A DNA stretch of 64,000 bases from Arcuatula senhousia (lineage: Eukaryota; Mollusca; Bivalvia; Mytilida; Mytilidae): contig OZ020311.1 in assembly GCA_963971305.1 (NCBI GenBank), positions 5,332,001 to 5,396,000 on the forward strand, read 5' to 3'. Made by a program: the position numbers and the translations under genes. The first letter of the stretch is position 1. Every line of letters begins with the position of its first letter. Below, one piece after another: positions 54,349 to 64,000 of this stretch. The notes below the pieces were generated by a model. The model did not search any database. It worked only from the letters and a program-made list of their open reading frames with translations, and was not told where the DNA came from.

Positions 54349-55358
54349 TATAGCACACCCGTCACGTTGCCAAAAACTGATGCAGTGTAGGTAAAAAACG
54401 GCAAAAGGACAAACTTGCTAACTTTCTGTCAATCCAACATCTGTGCTCGCCTGAATGATGAAAATCCGACTTTTGTCTATCAGCCTTATGGTTTACCACA
54501 ACAACTGGAATGCAACAATATCTGCATAAGCAAAATCACAATATTTCCCACAAGCACTTGAATAACGTTACTAAACACCATAACCTGGAGATGATGGAAT
54601 GATGTAACACAAAAAAGGAAAATTGATTACTGATAGCTATCTGAGAATCATCAATCGACTGATGTAAAAAAATCAAACTTATCGATTTTAAATCCGACAC
54701 AACACTTCAAACAATAATGGTTTTGGGGGTTGTCATCTCACAAAACCGACATGCTTGATCGCTTTAATGCTTTAAAATGACAATTATTAAAAAGATCATG
54801 GAAGTTTTAATAATTAATTCTAAAGAAAAAACTAAAGATTTACCAAATTATTCAAATCATATCCTTTGCATAATAAATCTTAAAGCCATTTTTTTTCATC
54901 CAATGGATTGTTTTTAAATTTGTGAGCTTTATAAAAAAACATTACCATAAAATCAGGACCAGAAATTGACGTGTACAATTAAATTTTTCAATAAGAGATC
55001 GATACTTGTGGAAGAATTCAGAAATTTCGTTTACTAACTTGTGGTATCGATAACCTTGTTTTAATAATTTTGCAGTAATAAAAATGTTTTATTATTAAAA
55101 TCAGAGGCACCACTGCAGGTCCGAGCATATCTTACTAACTGTAAAATGTTATCCCCGTGTGACGGCGCTAGTGGAACATCTCCTTCAAGAAAAGGGAAAT
55201 TCATAGTAGGGAAGGTAGAGTCGTCACATTTATCATATACTTTGGTTTGTAATTTTCGATAATACTTAAATCTAAACCCAGAAATGGACATCTATCACCG
55301 GTGACGTTAGATTTGTTCAAGGTTAATTCGGGAGGATAGATATCTGTAATAAAATTAG
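54349..55358 (-). repeat. Ancient Penelope-like relic, unit C copy (left part)
   Basis: Matches 24000-25020 in B. Minus-strand remains include KVYDKCDDSTFPTMNFPFLE and LVRYARTCSGASDF (55061-55291). Heavily decayed. Confidence 0.6.
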
Positions 55359-56550
55359 CCAAGTGTGGCCACTAAAAGTATGTCTCGCCTGCCGGCACCA
55401 TCACTAAAATCAAATACCTAGGCTTTCATTTCTTGATATGAACACTAAAAGTGTACCTAACATCAGATGCCTAGCTATTATACTTTCTAGCAATTCATTG
55501 TCCACAAAAGTCTTACAAAAAAGTTTTTCGGCCTGAAAAAGACCTAAGTTCACATAGTTGCTGGAGCATGGAAATAGGGTCAGGGTCACACGAATGGTGA
55601 CAGTTGCATAGACTATAACCTCAACTGACTGTACACCCAATATCAGATGCCTAGCTATTACTGTGGATTCATTTATTTTCGTGGGTACCAATTTTCGTGG
55701 TTTGATAAAAATTGATAAGTTCGTTGATTCTTAAATTCGTGGTATTGAGGTCTGCTGTATAAAGATCAATGTTAAATTTGCTTTTCGTGGGCTATTAAAT
55801 TTCTTGGGTCAACGCCACCCACAAAAACCATGAAAATTGATACCCCACGAATAATAATGAAACCACAGTATACTTTTCCAGCAATTCATTGTCCACAAGA
55901 GTCTTACAAAAAAGTAAATAGCTTGAAAAAAATACCAAAGTTCACAGAGTCACTGGAGCATGAAAATGAGGTCAGGGTCACACGACATGGTAACAGTTGT
56001 GTAGACCATAACCTGAACTGTCTGTATACCTAATATCAGATGCCTTACTATTATACTTTTCTTGCAATTCATCGTCCACAAAAGTCTTACAAAAAAGTTT
56101 TCGGAATGAAAAAAAAGACTGAAGTTAACAGAGTCACTGGAGCATGAAAATTAGGTCAAGGTCATACAGCATGGTAACAGTTGCATAGACCATGACCTCA
56201 ACTGCCTGTATACCAAATATCAAATGCCTAGCTATTATACTTTTCCAGCAATTCATCGTCCACAAAAGTCTTACAAAAAAGTTTACAGTCTGAAAAAAGA
56301 CCAAAGTTAGAAGAGTCAATGGAGCGTGAAAACGGGGTCAAGGTCACACGGCATGATGATAATTGAGTAGACCATAAACTGAACTACCTGTATACCAAAT
56401 ATCAGATGCCTAGCTATTATACTTTTCCAGCAAATCATTGTCCACAAAAGTCTTACAAAAAAGTTTACGCCGCCACCGTCGCTGCTACCGCCGCCGGAAA
56501 GAAATACCTATGTCTCGCCATCCGCGACTATTCGTCGCAGGCAAGACAAA
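55359..56550. repeat. About 180-bp tandem repeat block, private to unit C
   Basis: Unit B continues AAATTAG|AAAATGAAGG here (near 25022), so about 1.19 kb was inserted. It contains roughly five imperfect copies of a unit with CAGATGCCTAGCTATTATAC, GTCTTACAAAAAAGTTT and AGGTCAAGGTCACACGGCAT parts. TGTCTCGCCTGC near the left (55383) and GCAGGCAAGACA at the right (about 56538-56549) are inverted, suggesting the block moves as one TIR element. A smaller element is nested at 55661-55868. Confidence 0.75.
55661..55868. mobile_element. 208-bp MITE with TA target site (Tc1/mariner-like)
   Basis: Starts CTGTGGATTCATTTATT and ends AATGAAACCACAG, flanked by TA on both sides. Inner parts TTTTCGTGG and CCACGAATAAT continue the inverted pairing. 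It interrupts one unit of the 180-bp block, whose sequence resumes after it. Confidence 0.8.
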
Positions 56551-57102
56551 AATGAAGGATTGCTTAGTGCTAGAATGTCGTCCAAATATCTTAAAGTATT
56601 ATTAAAAGTTTCGATCAGGTTCTAGATCTGTTTGTTGTTTTTTTTGTAATTTAGCCATAAATTGTGATTCATAACAGTATAGGAAAAATAGGAAAAAGTC
56701 AGCTATAAGTGGCGCACAGTTAGTACCCATAGGAATACAAATGATTTGGCGATAAATTTGTTTACGAAAACGTATGATGATATTATCTAACAAATAATTT
56801 AGAGCAGTCATAGTTTCTGCACCAGTCCAGTTAATGAAATCTTTTTAGTCTAAGTACTAGAAAATGATTTAATAAATGAACTTGAAACTCTAGAACATAT
56901 ATATTCACTTTTATATGGTTCAAAACACCATTTAACCAGATATTCAAATTTCTTTTTAATAAAATTATTTTGTACATGTAGGTTAGCATAAAAAACAAAT
57001 CGTAACTATCAACTGTCTGAGAATTAGTTTCAAATGCACGAAGCTTGTCAAAAACATCAAGAGAATTTTTTACGCTCCAAAAATTTCACAGTTTTTGAAT
57101 AC
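56551..57102 (-). repeat. Ancient Penelope-like relic, unit C copy (middle part)
   Basis: Continues the relic after the tandem block. Minus-strand coding at 56602-56811 shows IICIPMGTNCAPLIADFFLF, motif B of an RT, and LNYLLDNIIIRF. It aligns with 25060-25296 plus 25514-25790 in B. Confidence 0.65.
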
Positions 57103-57876
57103 TTTTCAAACTCTAGGAATTTTGTTGTTTTGGGTTATAATTCTACCTTCTTTTCCAAAACGTCTTTCAAAGATAAAATTTGTTACACACTGGAACAAGT
57201 TTGCAGTATGCTTGATTTCCTCATTGACAACATATTTGTCACCTTCGGAGGAGAGATTTTTCAACAACAAATCGGCATTCCAATGGGCACAAACTGTGCT
57301 CCTCTCCTCGCCGATTTGTTTTTATACTCTTACGAGACTGAATTTCTTCAGGGACTCGTAAAGAACAAGAAGATGAAAGAGGCAAGGTCATTTAATCTTA
57401 CATTCAGATATATTAATGATGTCCTTTCTGTCAATAACACTTCATTTGGTAGATGGATTCCTTCAATATATCCTCCGGAATTGGAGATTAAAGAGACCAC
57501 CGAATCAAATTGCTTCACGTCTTTCTTGGATTTGCACCTCGAATTTGACCCAGGTGGTCATCTCAGTACAAAAATTTACGATAAACGAGACGATTTTAAT
57601 TTTCAAATTATTAATTTTCCTAATCTACAGAGCAATATACCTACTTCTCCTGCATACGGTGTTTATATTTCAAAACTTATTCGATATGCCAGAACTTGCA
57701 CACATTTCACAGATTTTTTGATCAGACATCGATTTCTTCGTGACCGACTTTTGGAGCAGGGCTATAAGAAAATACGTCTCATACGATCACTAAAAAAATT
57801 CTTTCTTCGTTATCAGCCACTAGTAGAAAAGTTCAAAATTGAGTTAAAAGATATGATAATTAATTGTTTTATTTAG
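57103..57876 (+). pseudogene. Penelope-like reverse transcriptase, 5'-truncated, altered catalytic motif
   Basis: Open to TAG 57876. Motif B IGIPMGTNCAPLLADLFL is intact, but motif C reads FRYINDVLSVNN: the first catalytic Asp is replaced by Asn, which would abolish polymerisation. The C-terminus contains SFLDLHLEFD and NIPTSPAYGVYIS. The open frame starts upstream of 57103 in flank DNA, which is not part of the element. Confidence 0.8.
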
Positions 57877-58158
57877 TGTTTGACTGGTCTTCTGTACTGA
57901 GATGATCACCTCAATATCCCTATTGTGTCTCACAACTATGTTGTGTTCTATGGTCATTACCGGATCCTAAGATCGCAATGGAAGAGGGAGGTTTGGCGCC
58001 ATAAAACCTGGTTTAACCCACCATTTCGTTTGAAATGCCTGTACCAAGTCAGGACCATTGCGATCCACCAATTTTCCGGTATGACTGATTCGTTTTTGTC
58101 ATTTTCTCTGGACTATGAGATTGATCATTCAAGTTCGGTAGTTTTGTTATTACCTTTA
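57103..58158 (+). mobile_element. Penelope-like retroelement, plus-strand family, private to unit C
   Basis: Unit B shows the uninterrupted site (GAATACCCTTTCACAGTATTG near 25790). Truncated at 5' inside the RT frame; the 3' end is GGTAGTTTTGTTATTACCTT. About 240 bases of 3' UTR follow the stop. The sister copy is at 2134-3434. Confidence 0.78.
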
Positions 58159-58414
58159 TTCACAGTATTGAATGACGATTTCCTTCATAGTAGTTAAAAT
58201 AAGAGATAAAACGTTTGAAATATGGGTTAAAGAACCCTTACCTGAAACAGAAATTAAACGAAATTTAGATTTATATAGATTTTTGTGTAATTTAGGTATC
58301 CAGTACATAGTGGGTAGCGTTTAGTATGTCGGGGCAACTCGAAGTGCTGTGATTGCTGTGATATGATCGTCTATAATACCTGATTCTGTCGATTGCACGG
58401 GAACGCAAGTGTTC
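58159..58414 (-). repeat. Ancient Penelope-like relic, unit C copy (right part)
   Basis: Aligned with 25794-26030 in unit B. It ends where the CAC-ended TIR element begins. Few coding traces. Confidence 0.55.
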
Positions 58415-58419
58415 AATCT

Positions 58420-60983
58420 CACCCGGGTTAACCCGTGATCGTGAAGTCCGTTGCTATCGTGAACTCGGTTAGGTAAATTGTAAACAAACGAAAATTGACC
58501 AATGGGAAAAGGGAAATTTTGACTAAAATGTAGTCGTTAACGCGGTTAAAAATTAAAATTGTTATCGTTTAACTCGGTTTAAGTTATCGTCAACATAACA
58601 TATGCCTTCAACAGTGACTTCTTATTTTGCATATGTTTTAATGACACTATTCTGTTGAGATATACTAAAACAAAGGTTTACAATGAACGTTTTGGAACGA
58701 AATTCCCGGATTTGCGCAGAAACGATTTATGAAGCATTTGCTCTATGATCATTAAAAAAATATATATAAAAAGGTATTTCCTTAATAGTTGTTAACACTT
58801 CGTAAAATAATAAACGGAGTGTGCAGATTCATACAATATACAACTTGTTGTGACAAAAAAAACAATTTAAAATTTATCTTTTTTTTTATTAAAAATATGT
58901 TTAGACAGTACATGTTTAGAAAAAAAAAACATTGAAAAGGATTTCTGCTATATAAAGAATAAGGCTTCCAGTAAAAATATTTGGTCATGTATACCTGTTA
59001 AATGTTTTATTTCGCACGGAGCCAAGGATTGTTTGTTTGATATTTGCTTTATGTCCAGTCAATATTATTTCAATCATGATCAGGACAAGAACTAATTGAA
59101 ACAACGAATTGAATTGTGACTCAAGACACAGCATCCATAGCGCAGCCTCATGTATGCCATGCAAAAAAGGCTAATGTACGACCATAAACGAGAAGGAAAA
59201 CGAACCAACTCACAAGACAGGCCAATGTACCCCCAATGCACCATAGGCCAATGTACCCAGAAAATAACGAAACCCTTCCCCCCAAAAAAATGGATTATCT
59301 GGAACTTTTACCTATGGTGACTGACAATGAAGAACCCTTACCTGAAATGAGGTCATATACTAGTTGGTTAACAGTGTGGGATATAGCCAACCCTTAACAA
59401 GGTTCATATAGGCAACCCTTATTTGTCGAAAATACATTACTGAATCCTTGTTGAACCTATATAGCTACAAACACTGAGCAAAAAAAGAGGGGTTGGGGTG
59501 GGCAACAAAAGAATAGTTAATTTGAAGACCACAAGAAAAAAGGGCGAGGTGGGTAGGGGCGAAAAATTTAACCTAAATTTGATGAACTACTTGGCGATCC
59601 TCAAAGGGATCTTTTACGTGCATGAAGCGTGACTAACCATAGGTGGGTAAAGGACCGGCGTGCCAGGCGCGCACCCTCCCGTTTGACAGGAAAATTTGGT
59701 TAGGAACTGTATTAAATAAGAAGTCCCAAAGACTTTTTTTAATTGCGCACCCTCCCCTTTCAAAATTTCTGGATCAGTGACATGCTCTATCCACTCACCT
59801 TGACCCACTATGGTTTGCGGTCAGGTTTTCCGAATTATAGCATGGTGACTCTGGTATTCATTATGACAGGGCTGCCTCATTCAACCACCTTAAGCACATA
59901 CCTCAGTCGTTTTGTGGGCTAAGCGAACGGATCCAATGCCAGGCGTTTCTGAGCGCTATTTAGTGGACAAGCTTAGTGCCTTTGTGGGCCTATTCGCCTC
60001 ACGTGCACCGCACGGGTTCGGGACCAAGTGAAGACCTTTTTCATGTTAAATATTATGTACATAACGACTGCCATAAGATTGATAATCAATTATAAAGGTC
60101 AATGATATGATTAAAGGTCGCAAATGTCCCTCTTTTTGCTGGAAGTAAAAAATCCGGTTTATAAAATGACAGGAAAAAAAATTGTAACAATTATCTTAAC
60201 AACTACTTATCGCAGCCTTTTGGTATTTGATATGCAGCATAAGTATACAGTCCCATGGCGTTGGAATGGATTTTAGGTCTGTCGCTCTCGATCTACTTCT
60301 TTTGTACAAAAGACGGTCATTTTGTCTTGACCTGGTTTATTTTTTTTATAAACAAAGATAATTGATCGTGCATTTGTACTAAATAAGTGCAAATATTGAA
60401 TAAGCGGTGGGTTTATTATGTTAATGAAATCTATTCGTGTCCGTGTGTCTGTCCGTCTTAGGATTTGGTTAACTTTTTTTTGCTTAAAAATTTTACCCGA
60501 GTTGCAATTTGACATACCGTTTATAAATAGTTCTAAGATTTTGGTCCACGACCAAAACAATTAAACCCATTTGTTATGGAAAAGTAAATTTAAAAAATTA
60601 ATATAAATCTTTATAAAGTACTTTAACAGGGTCAGAAATAGATAATCGGATGCATGTATATACCCAAAGTTTCCCAAACACCGGCTGTAATTAATTATAT
60701 AGTGGTAAATTGCATATGGGTGATAACCTTACTATATATATATATCATTATAGTCCGGTAATTTTGTTATTACATATATTTACCCTTTTTTGAGATAAAA
60801 ATTCGCAGTTCACGATAACAGTAAAAAGGAACAAACCGGTTTGAACGATGACATTAACCGCGTTAACGACTACATTTTAGTCAAAAATTCTCTTTTCCCA
60901 TTGGTCAATTCTCGTTTGTTTACATTTTGCCTAACCGAGTTCACGATAACCACCGACTTCAAGATCACGGGTTAACCCGAGTG
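58420..60983. mobile_element. 2.56 kb TIR element with CAC ends and 5-bp target duplication
   Basis: The left end CACCCGGGTTAACCCGTGAT and right end (reverse complement CACTCGGGTTAACCCGTGAT) pair imperfectly over about 150 bases, including TAGTCGTTAACGCGGTTAA and GACCAATGGGAAAAG. AATCT flanks both sides (58415-58419 and 60984-60988). No transposase was recognised inside; short open frames look random. CAC ends with 5-bp duplication recall Transib, but the rest of the Transib terminus (CACWRTG) is not matched, so the superfamily is open. Confidence 0.8.
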
Positions 60984-61037
60984 AATCTACTTAAAACTAG
61001 ATCTTAAATTTTTGTCCATCGTTCCCGATTGCGGTTT

Positions 61038-62655
61038 TACGGAAGCCCGTCAGTGCCAGGTGGTGATTTATTTCTAAGTCGTTATAACGACTTAACTAAC
61101 TCGTTATAACGACTTAGCTAACTCGATATAACGACTTAGCTTACTCGATATAACGACTTAGCTTACTCGTTATAACGACTTAGTAACTCGTTATAACGAC
61201 ATAGCTAACTCGTTATAACGACTTAACTAACTTATGAGATATTGGTGTAACGGAAGGATGGACGGACACCCCCATTTTTCAAGCGGGGGTATAAAAAGAG
61301 GCACCTTTATTTTATGGTTTTGTCCTCTAAAGTTAAATCATTTTAGATTAAGAAAACAAAATGTTGTTCATTGCTGTTTAAACTTTAAAAATATTTTGGT
61401 TGTGATCACAATACTTTGATTTTTTAAATGTATTTTTCAAATTGCTCACAAGAACCAAACCCAATTTGAACAAGTAATAACTGTAATTTGTAAGCAAGTC
61501 ACAAAGTCCCCCCCCCCAAAACGTCCCCTATTTGACATTATTTTTCTTCAGAACAGATGGCCATCATATCCACCCCCTGTACAAATTTTCATTAAAATCT
61601 AAGCACTTTGAAAAGATATATAATTTCGGTCCAAAAAATCACAAATTCGCAAATAGCGCAAAACCCGTAAATTCCTTCAGATTTTTTTTCGTATTTTTAA
61701 CACAAGTTTGTTAAGTCGTTATAACGAGTAAGCTAAGTCGTTATAACGATTTAGCTATGTCGATATAACGAGTTAGATAAGTCGTTATAACAAGTTAGTT
61801 AAGTCGTTATAACAAGTTAGCTAAGTCGTAATAACGAGTTACTTAGTCGTTATAACTAGTAACTAAGTCGAAGAGTAAGCTAAGTCGTTATAACGATTTA
61901 GCTATGTCGATATAACGAGTTAGCTAAGTCGTTATAACAAGTTAGTTAAGTCGTTATAAAGAGTAAGCTAAGTCGTTATAACTAGTTACTAAGTCGTTAT
62001 AACTAGTAAGCTAAGTCGTTATAACAAGTTAGCAACGTCGTTATAACGAGTTATTAAGTCGTTAAAACGAGCTTGCTAAGTCGTTATAACAAATTAGTAA
62101 AGTCGTTATAACGAGTTAGTTAAGTCGTTATAACGAGTAATATAAGTCGTTATAACGAGTTACTAAGTCGTTATAACGAGTTAGCTAAGTCGTTATAACT
62201 ATTTAGCTATGTCGATATAACGAGTTAGTTAAGTCGTTATAACGAGTAATATAAGTCGTTATAACGAGTTACTAAGTCGTTATAACGAGTTAGCTAAGTC
62301 GTTATAACTATTTAGCTATGTCGATATAACGAGTTAGCTAAGTCGTTATAACAAGTTAGTTAAGTCGTTATAAAGAGTAAGCTAAGTCGTTATAACGAGT
62401 TACTTAGTCGTTATAACTAGTTACTAAGTCGTTATAACTAGTAAGCTAAGTCGTTATAACGAGTTAGCAACGTCGTTTTAACGAGTTATTAAGTCGTTAA
62501 AACGAGCTTGCTAAGTCGTTATAACAAGTTAGTTAAGTCGTTATAACGAGTAATATAAGTCGTTATAACGAGTTACTAAGTCGTTATAACGAGTTAGCTA
62601 AGTTGTTATAACGACTTAAAAATAAATCACCACCTGGCACTGACGGGCTTCCGTA
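61038..62655. mobile_element. Foldback-like element made of palindromic repeats
   Basis: Ends TACGGAAGCCCGTCAGTGCC and its reverse complement at 62636-62655, followed inward by GGTGGTGATTTATTTCTAAG and its counterpart. CGGTTT at 61032-61037 and 62656-62661 is a possible 6-bp target duplication. Both arms are arrays of 16-mer AGTCGTTATAACGACT palindromes and variants joined by TAGCTA-type linkers: left 61075-61230, right 61710-62625. The centre (61237-61700) has no recognised gene. Such long repeat-built inverted arms are typical of Foldback/Galileo-like elements. Confidence 0.8.
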
Positions 62656-62661
62656 CGGTTT

Positions 62662-63119
62662 TAATTATATTGGAAAGTGTTCAAACTTTTTATTTCGTGC
62701 ATTTAAACCTCAAGGTAATACTTTCGTCATATCAAAACGACATAGTTGCCGCTTTATCGGCGGGAACAAACACGTATCGCAAACAAAGTATATGAATTTT
62801 TGACTTTGTTCAACTTGTATAAGTATCAGGTCTAGAATCTACAAATGAATGTTGAAACTGGCTGATTCTGAGTTGAACAATTGTTATAAATTTATTAATA
62901 AAATGGCCTAGAGATTTTGAGTCGGTCCCTTCTCTCCTAATCAAAGGTTTGTAATAAGTGAGAAGGGCAGTTTTCATACAGTTTCGGCGGGAATTCCATT
63001 TAATTTCTGTGGGAGGTCGAAATTTTTGGGGTTTTTTTCAAGAAATTCATAACCTTTGGGTCATTGGCGATTAAAAGTCCCCCGGTAACAACATGATCAC
63101 AAGGAGTATATCTGAAATC
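62662..63119. other. Spacer between two foldback-like elements
   Basis: AT-rich, no gene or repeat recognised. Confidence 0.4.
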
Positions 63120-64000
63120 TACGGAAGCCCGTCAGTGCCAGGTGGTGATTTATTTTTAAGTCGTTATAACGACTTAAAACGACTTACCTAATTTCTTATA
63201 ACGACTTAATAACTCGTTATAACGACATAGCTAACTCGTTTTAGCGACTTAACTAACTTGTTATAATGACTTAGCTTTCTCGTTATATCGATAAACACTA
63301 TGTAGCTAACTCGTTATAACGACTTAGCTTACTCGTTATAAGGACTTAACTAACTTGTTATAACGGCTTAGCTTACTCGTTATAACGACTTAGTAACCCG
63401 TTATAACAACTTAGCTTACTTGTTATAACGACTTAACTAACTTGTTATAACGGCTTAGCTAACTCGTTATAACGACTTAATAACTCGTTATAATGACTTA
63501 ATAACTCGTTATAACGACTTAGTAACTCGTTATAACGACTTAGCTAACTCGTAATAACGACTTAACTAATTTCTTATAACGACTTAATAACTCGTTATAA
63601 CGACATAGCTAACTCGTTATAACAACTTACCTAACTATTTATAACGACTTAGTAACTCGTTATAACGACTTAGCTAACTCGTTTTAGCGACTTAACTAAC
63701 TTGTTATAATGACTTAGCTTTCTCGTTATATCGATAAACACTATGTAGCTAACTCGTTATAACGACTTAGCTTACTCGTTATAACGACTTAACTAACTTA
63801 TGAGGAGTTGAGGATAAGATATTGGTGTAACGGAAGGATGGACGGACACCCCCATTTTTCAAGCGGGGGTATAAAAAGAGGCAACTTTATTTTATGTTTT
63901 TGTCTTCTAAAGTTTAATCATTGCTGTTTTAACTTTAAAAATACTTTGATTTTATGAATGTATTTTCAAATAGCTCACAAGATCCAAACTCAATTTAAAC
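63120..64000. mobile_element. Second foldback-like element, cut by window end
   Basis: Begins TACGGAAGCCCGTCAGTGCC like the first element, then an array of TCGTTATAACGACTTA units to about 63800. A copy of the central segment follows (GTGTAACGGAAGGATGGACG and CCCCCATTTTTCAAGCGGGG). Its left arm is much longer than that of the first element (about 640 against 160 bases), so arm length varies between copies. Confidence 0.8.

Noticed and set aside
61070..62625. CRISPR-like array
   Set aside because: The repeats are short palindromes with tiny, non-unique linkers, both orientations occur, and the DNA is eukaryotic.

Overview
The window looks like AT-rich nuclear DNA from a marine bivalve, most likely a mussel-type mollusc. 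This is inferred from the receptor family, the dense Penelope-like, Academ, Kolobok-type and foldback repeats, and intron-containing genes. I see no prokaryotic operon, CRISPR array or rRNA gene. Apart from mobile elements, the only host genes I can support are three tandem copies (A, B, C) of one receptor gene, all on the + strand. Each copy has an N-terminal exon with a signal peptide and a somatomedin-B-like cysteine knot, and a second exon with a class-B/adhesion-type seven-helix domain.

Layout. Copy A: only exon 2 is in the window (1-1274). Copy B: exon 1 at 11845-12903, a 2.36 kb intron, exon 2 at 15263-16690. Copy C: exon 1 at 27117-28175, a 21.6 kb intron, exon 2 at 49775-51202. In B and C the same strong donor and acceptor give a phase-0 join, and both proteins come out at 828 aa. 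Nearly everything else is mobile DNA inserted into the three duplicated units. Because the units are related, one copy often gives the empty site for an insertion in another, so many element ends can be read to the base.

The copy C intron holds, in order: a 353-bp tandem repeat cluster interrupted by a Penelope-like fragment; a 3.9 kb TTAA-flanked (Kolobok/piggyBac-like) element carrying remains of a P2X7-type zinc-domain gene; a 5.8 kb element with long imperfect inverted ends, a TTA target duplication and Academ-like coding (XPG/FEN-like nuclease block, cysteine-rich tail); and a 7.3 kb LTR retrotransposon with two 1842-bp, nearly identical LTRs, a gag gene and no visible pol.

Elsewhere there are a 5'-truncated CR1-like LINE (17254-20437), several broken Penelope-like elements of at least three families, a degraded tyrosine recombinase (10125-10680), three small TIR elements, a 2.56 kb CAC-ended TIR element (58420-60983), and two foldback-like elements at the right end built from the 16-bp palindrome AGTCGTTATAACGACT.

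The presence or absence of each insertion in A, B and C gives a relative history. One Penelope relic predates all three units, one insertion is shared by A and B only, and many are private to one unit. Copy C exon 2 resembles B in its 5' half and A in its 3' half, which suggests gene conversion. Family names for elements rest on motif recognition by eye; no database search was possible.
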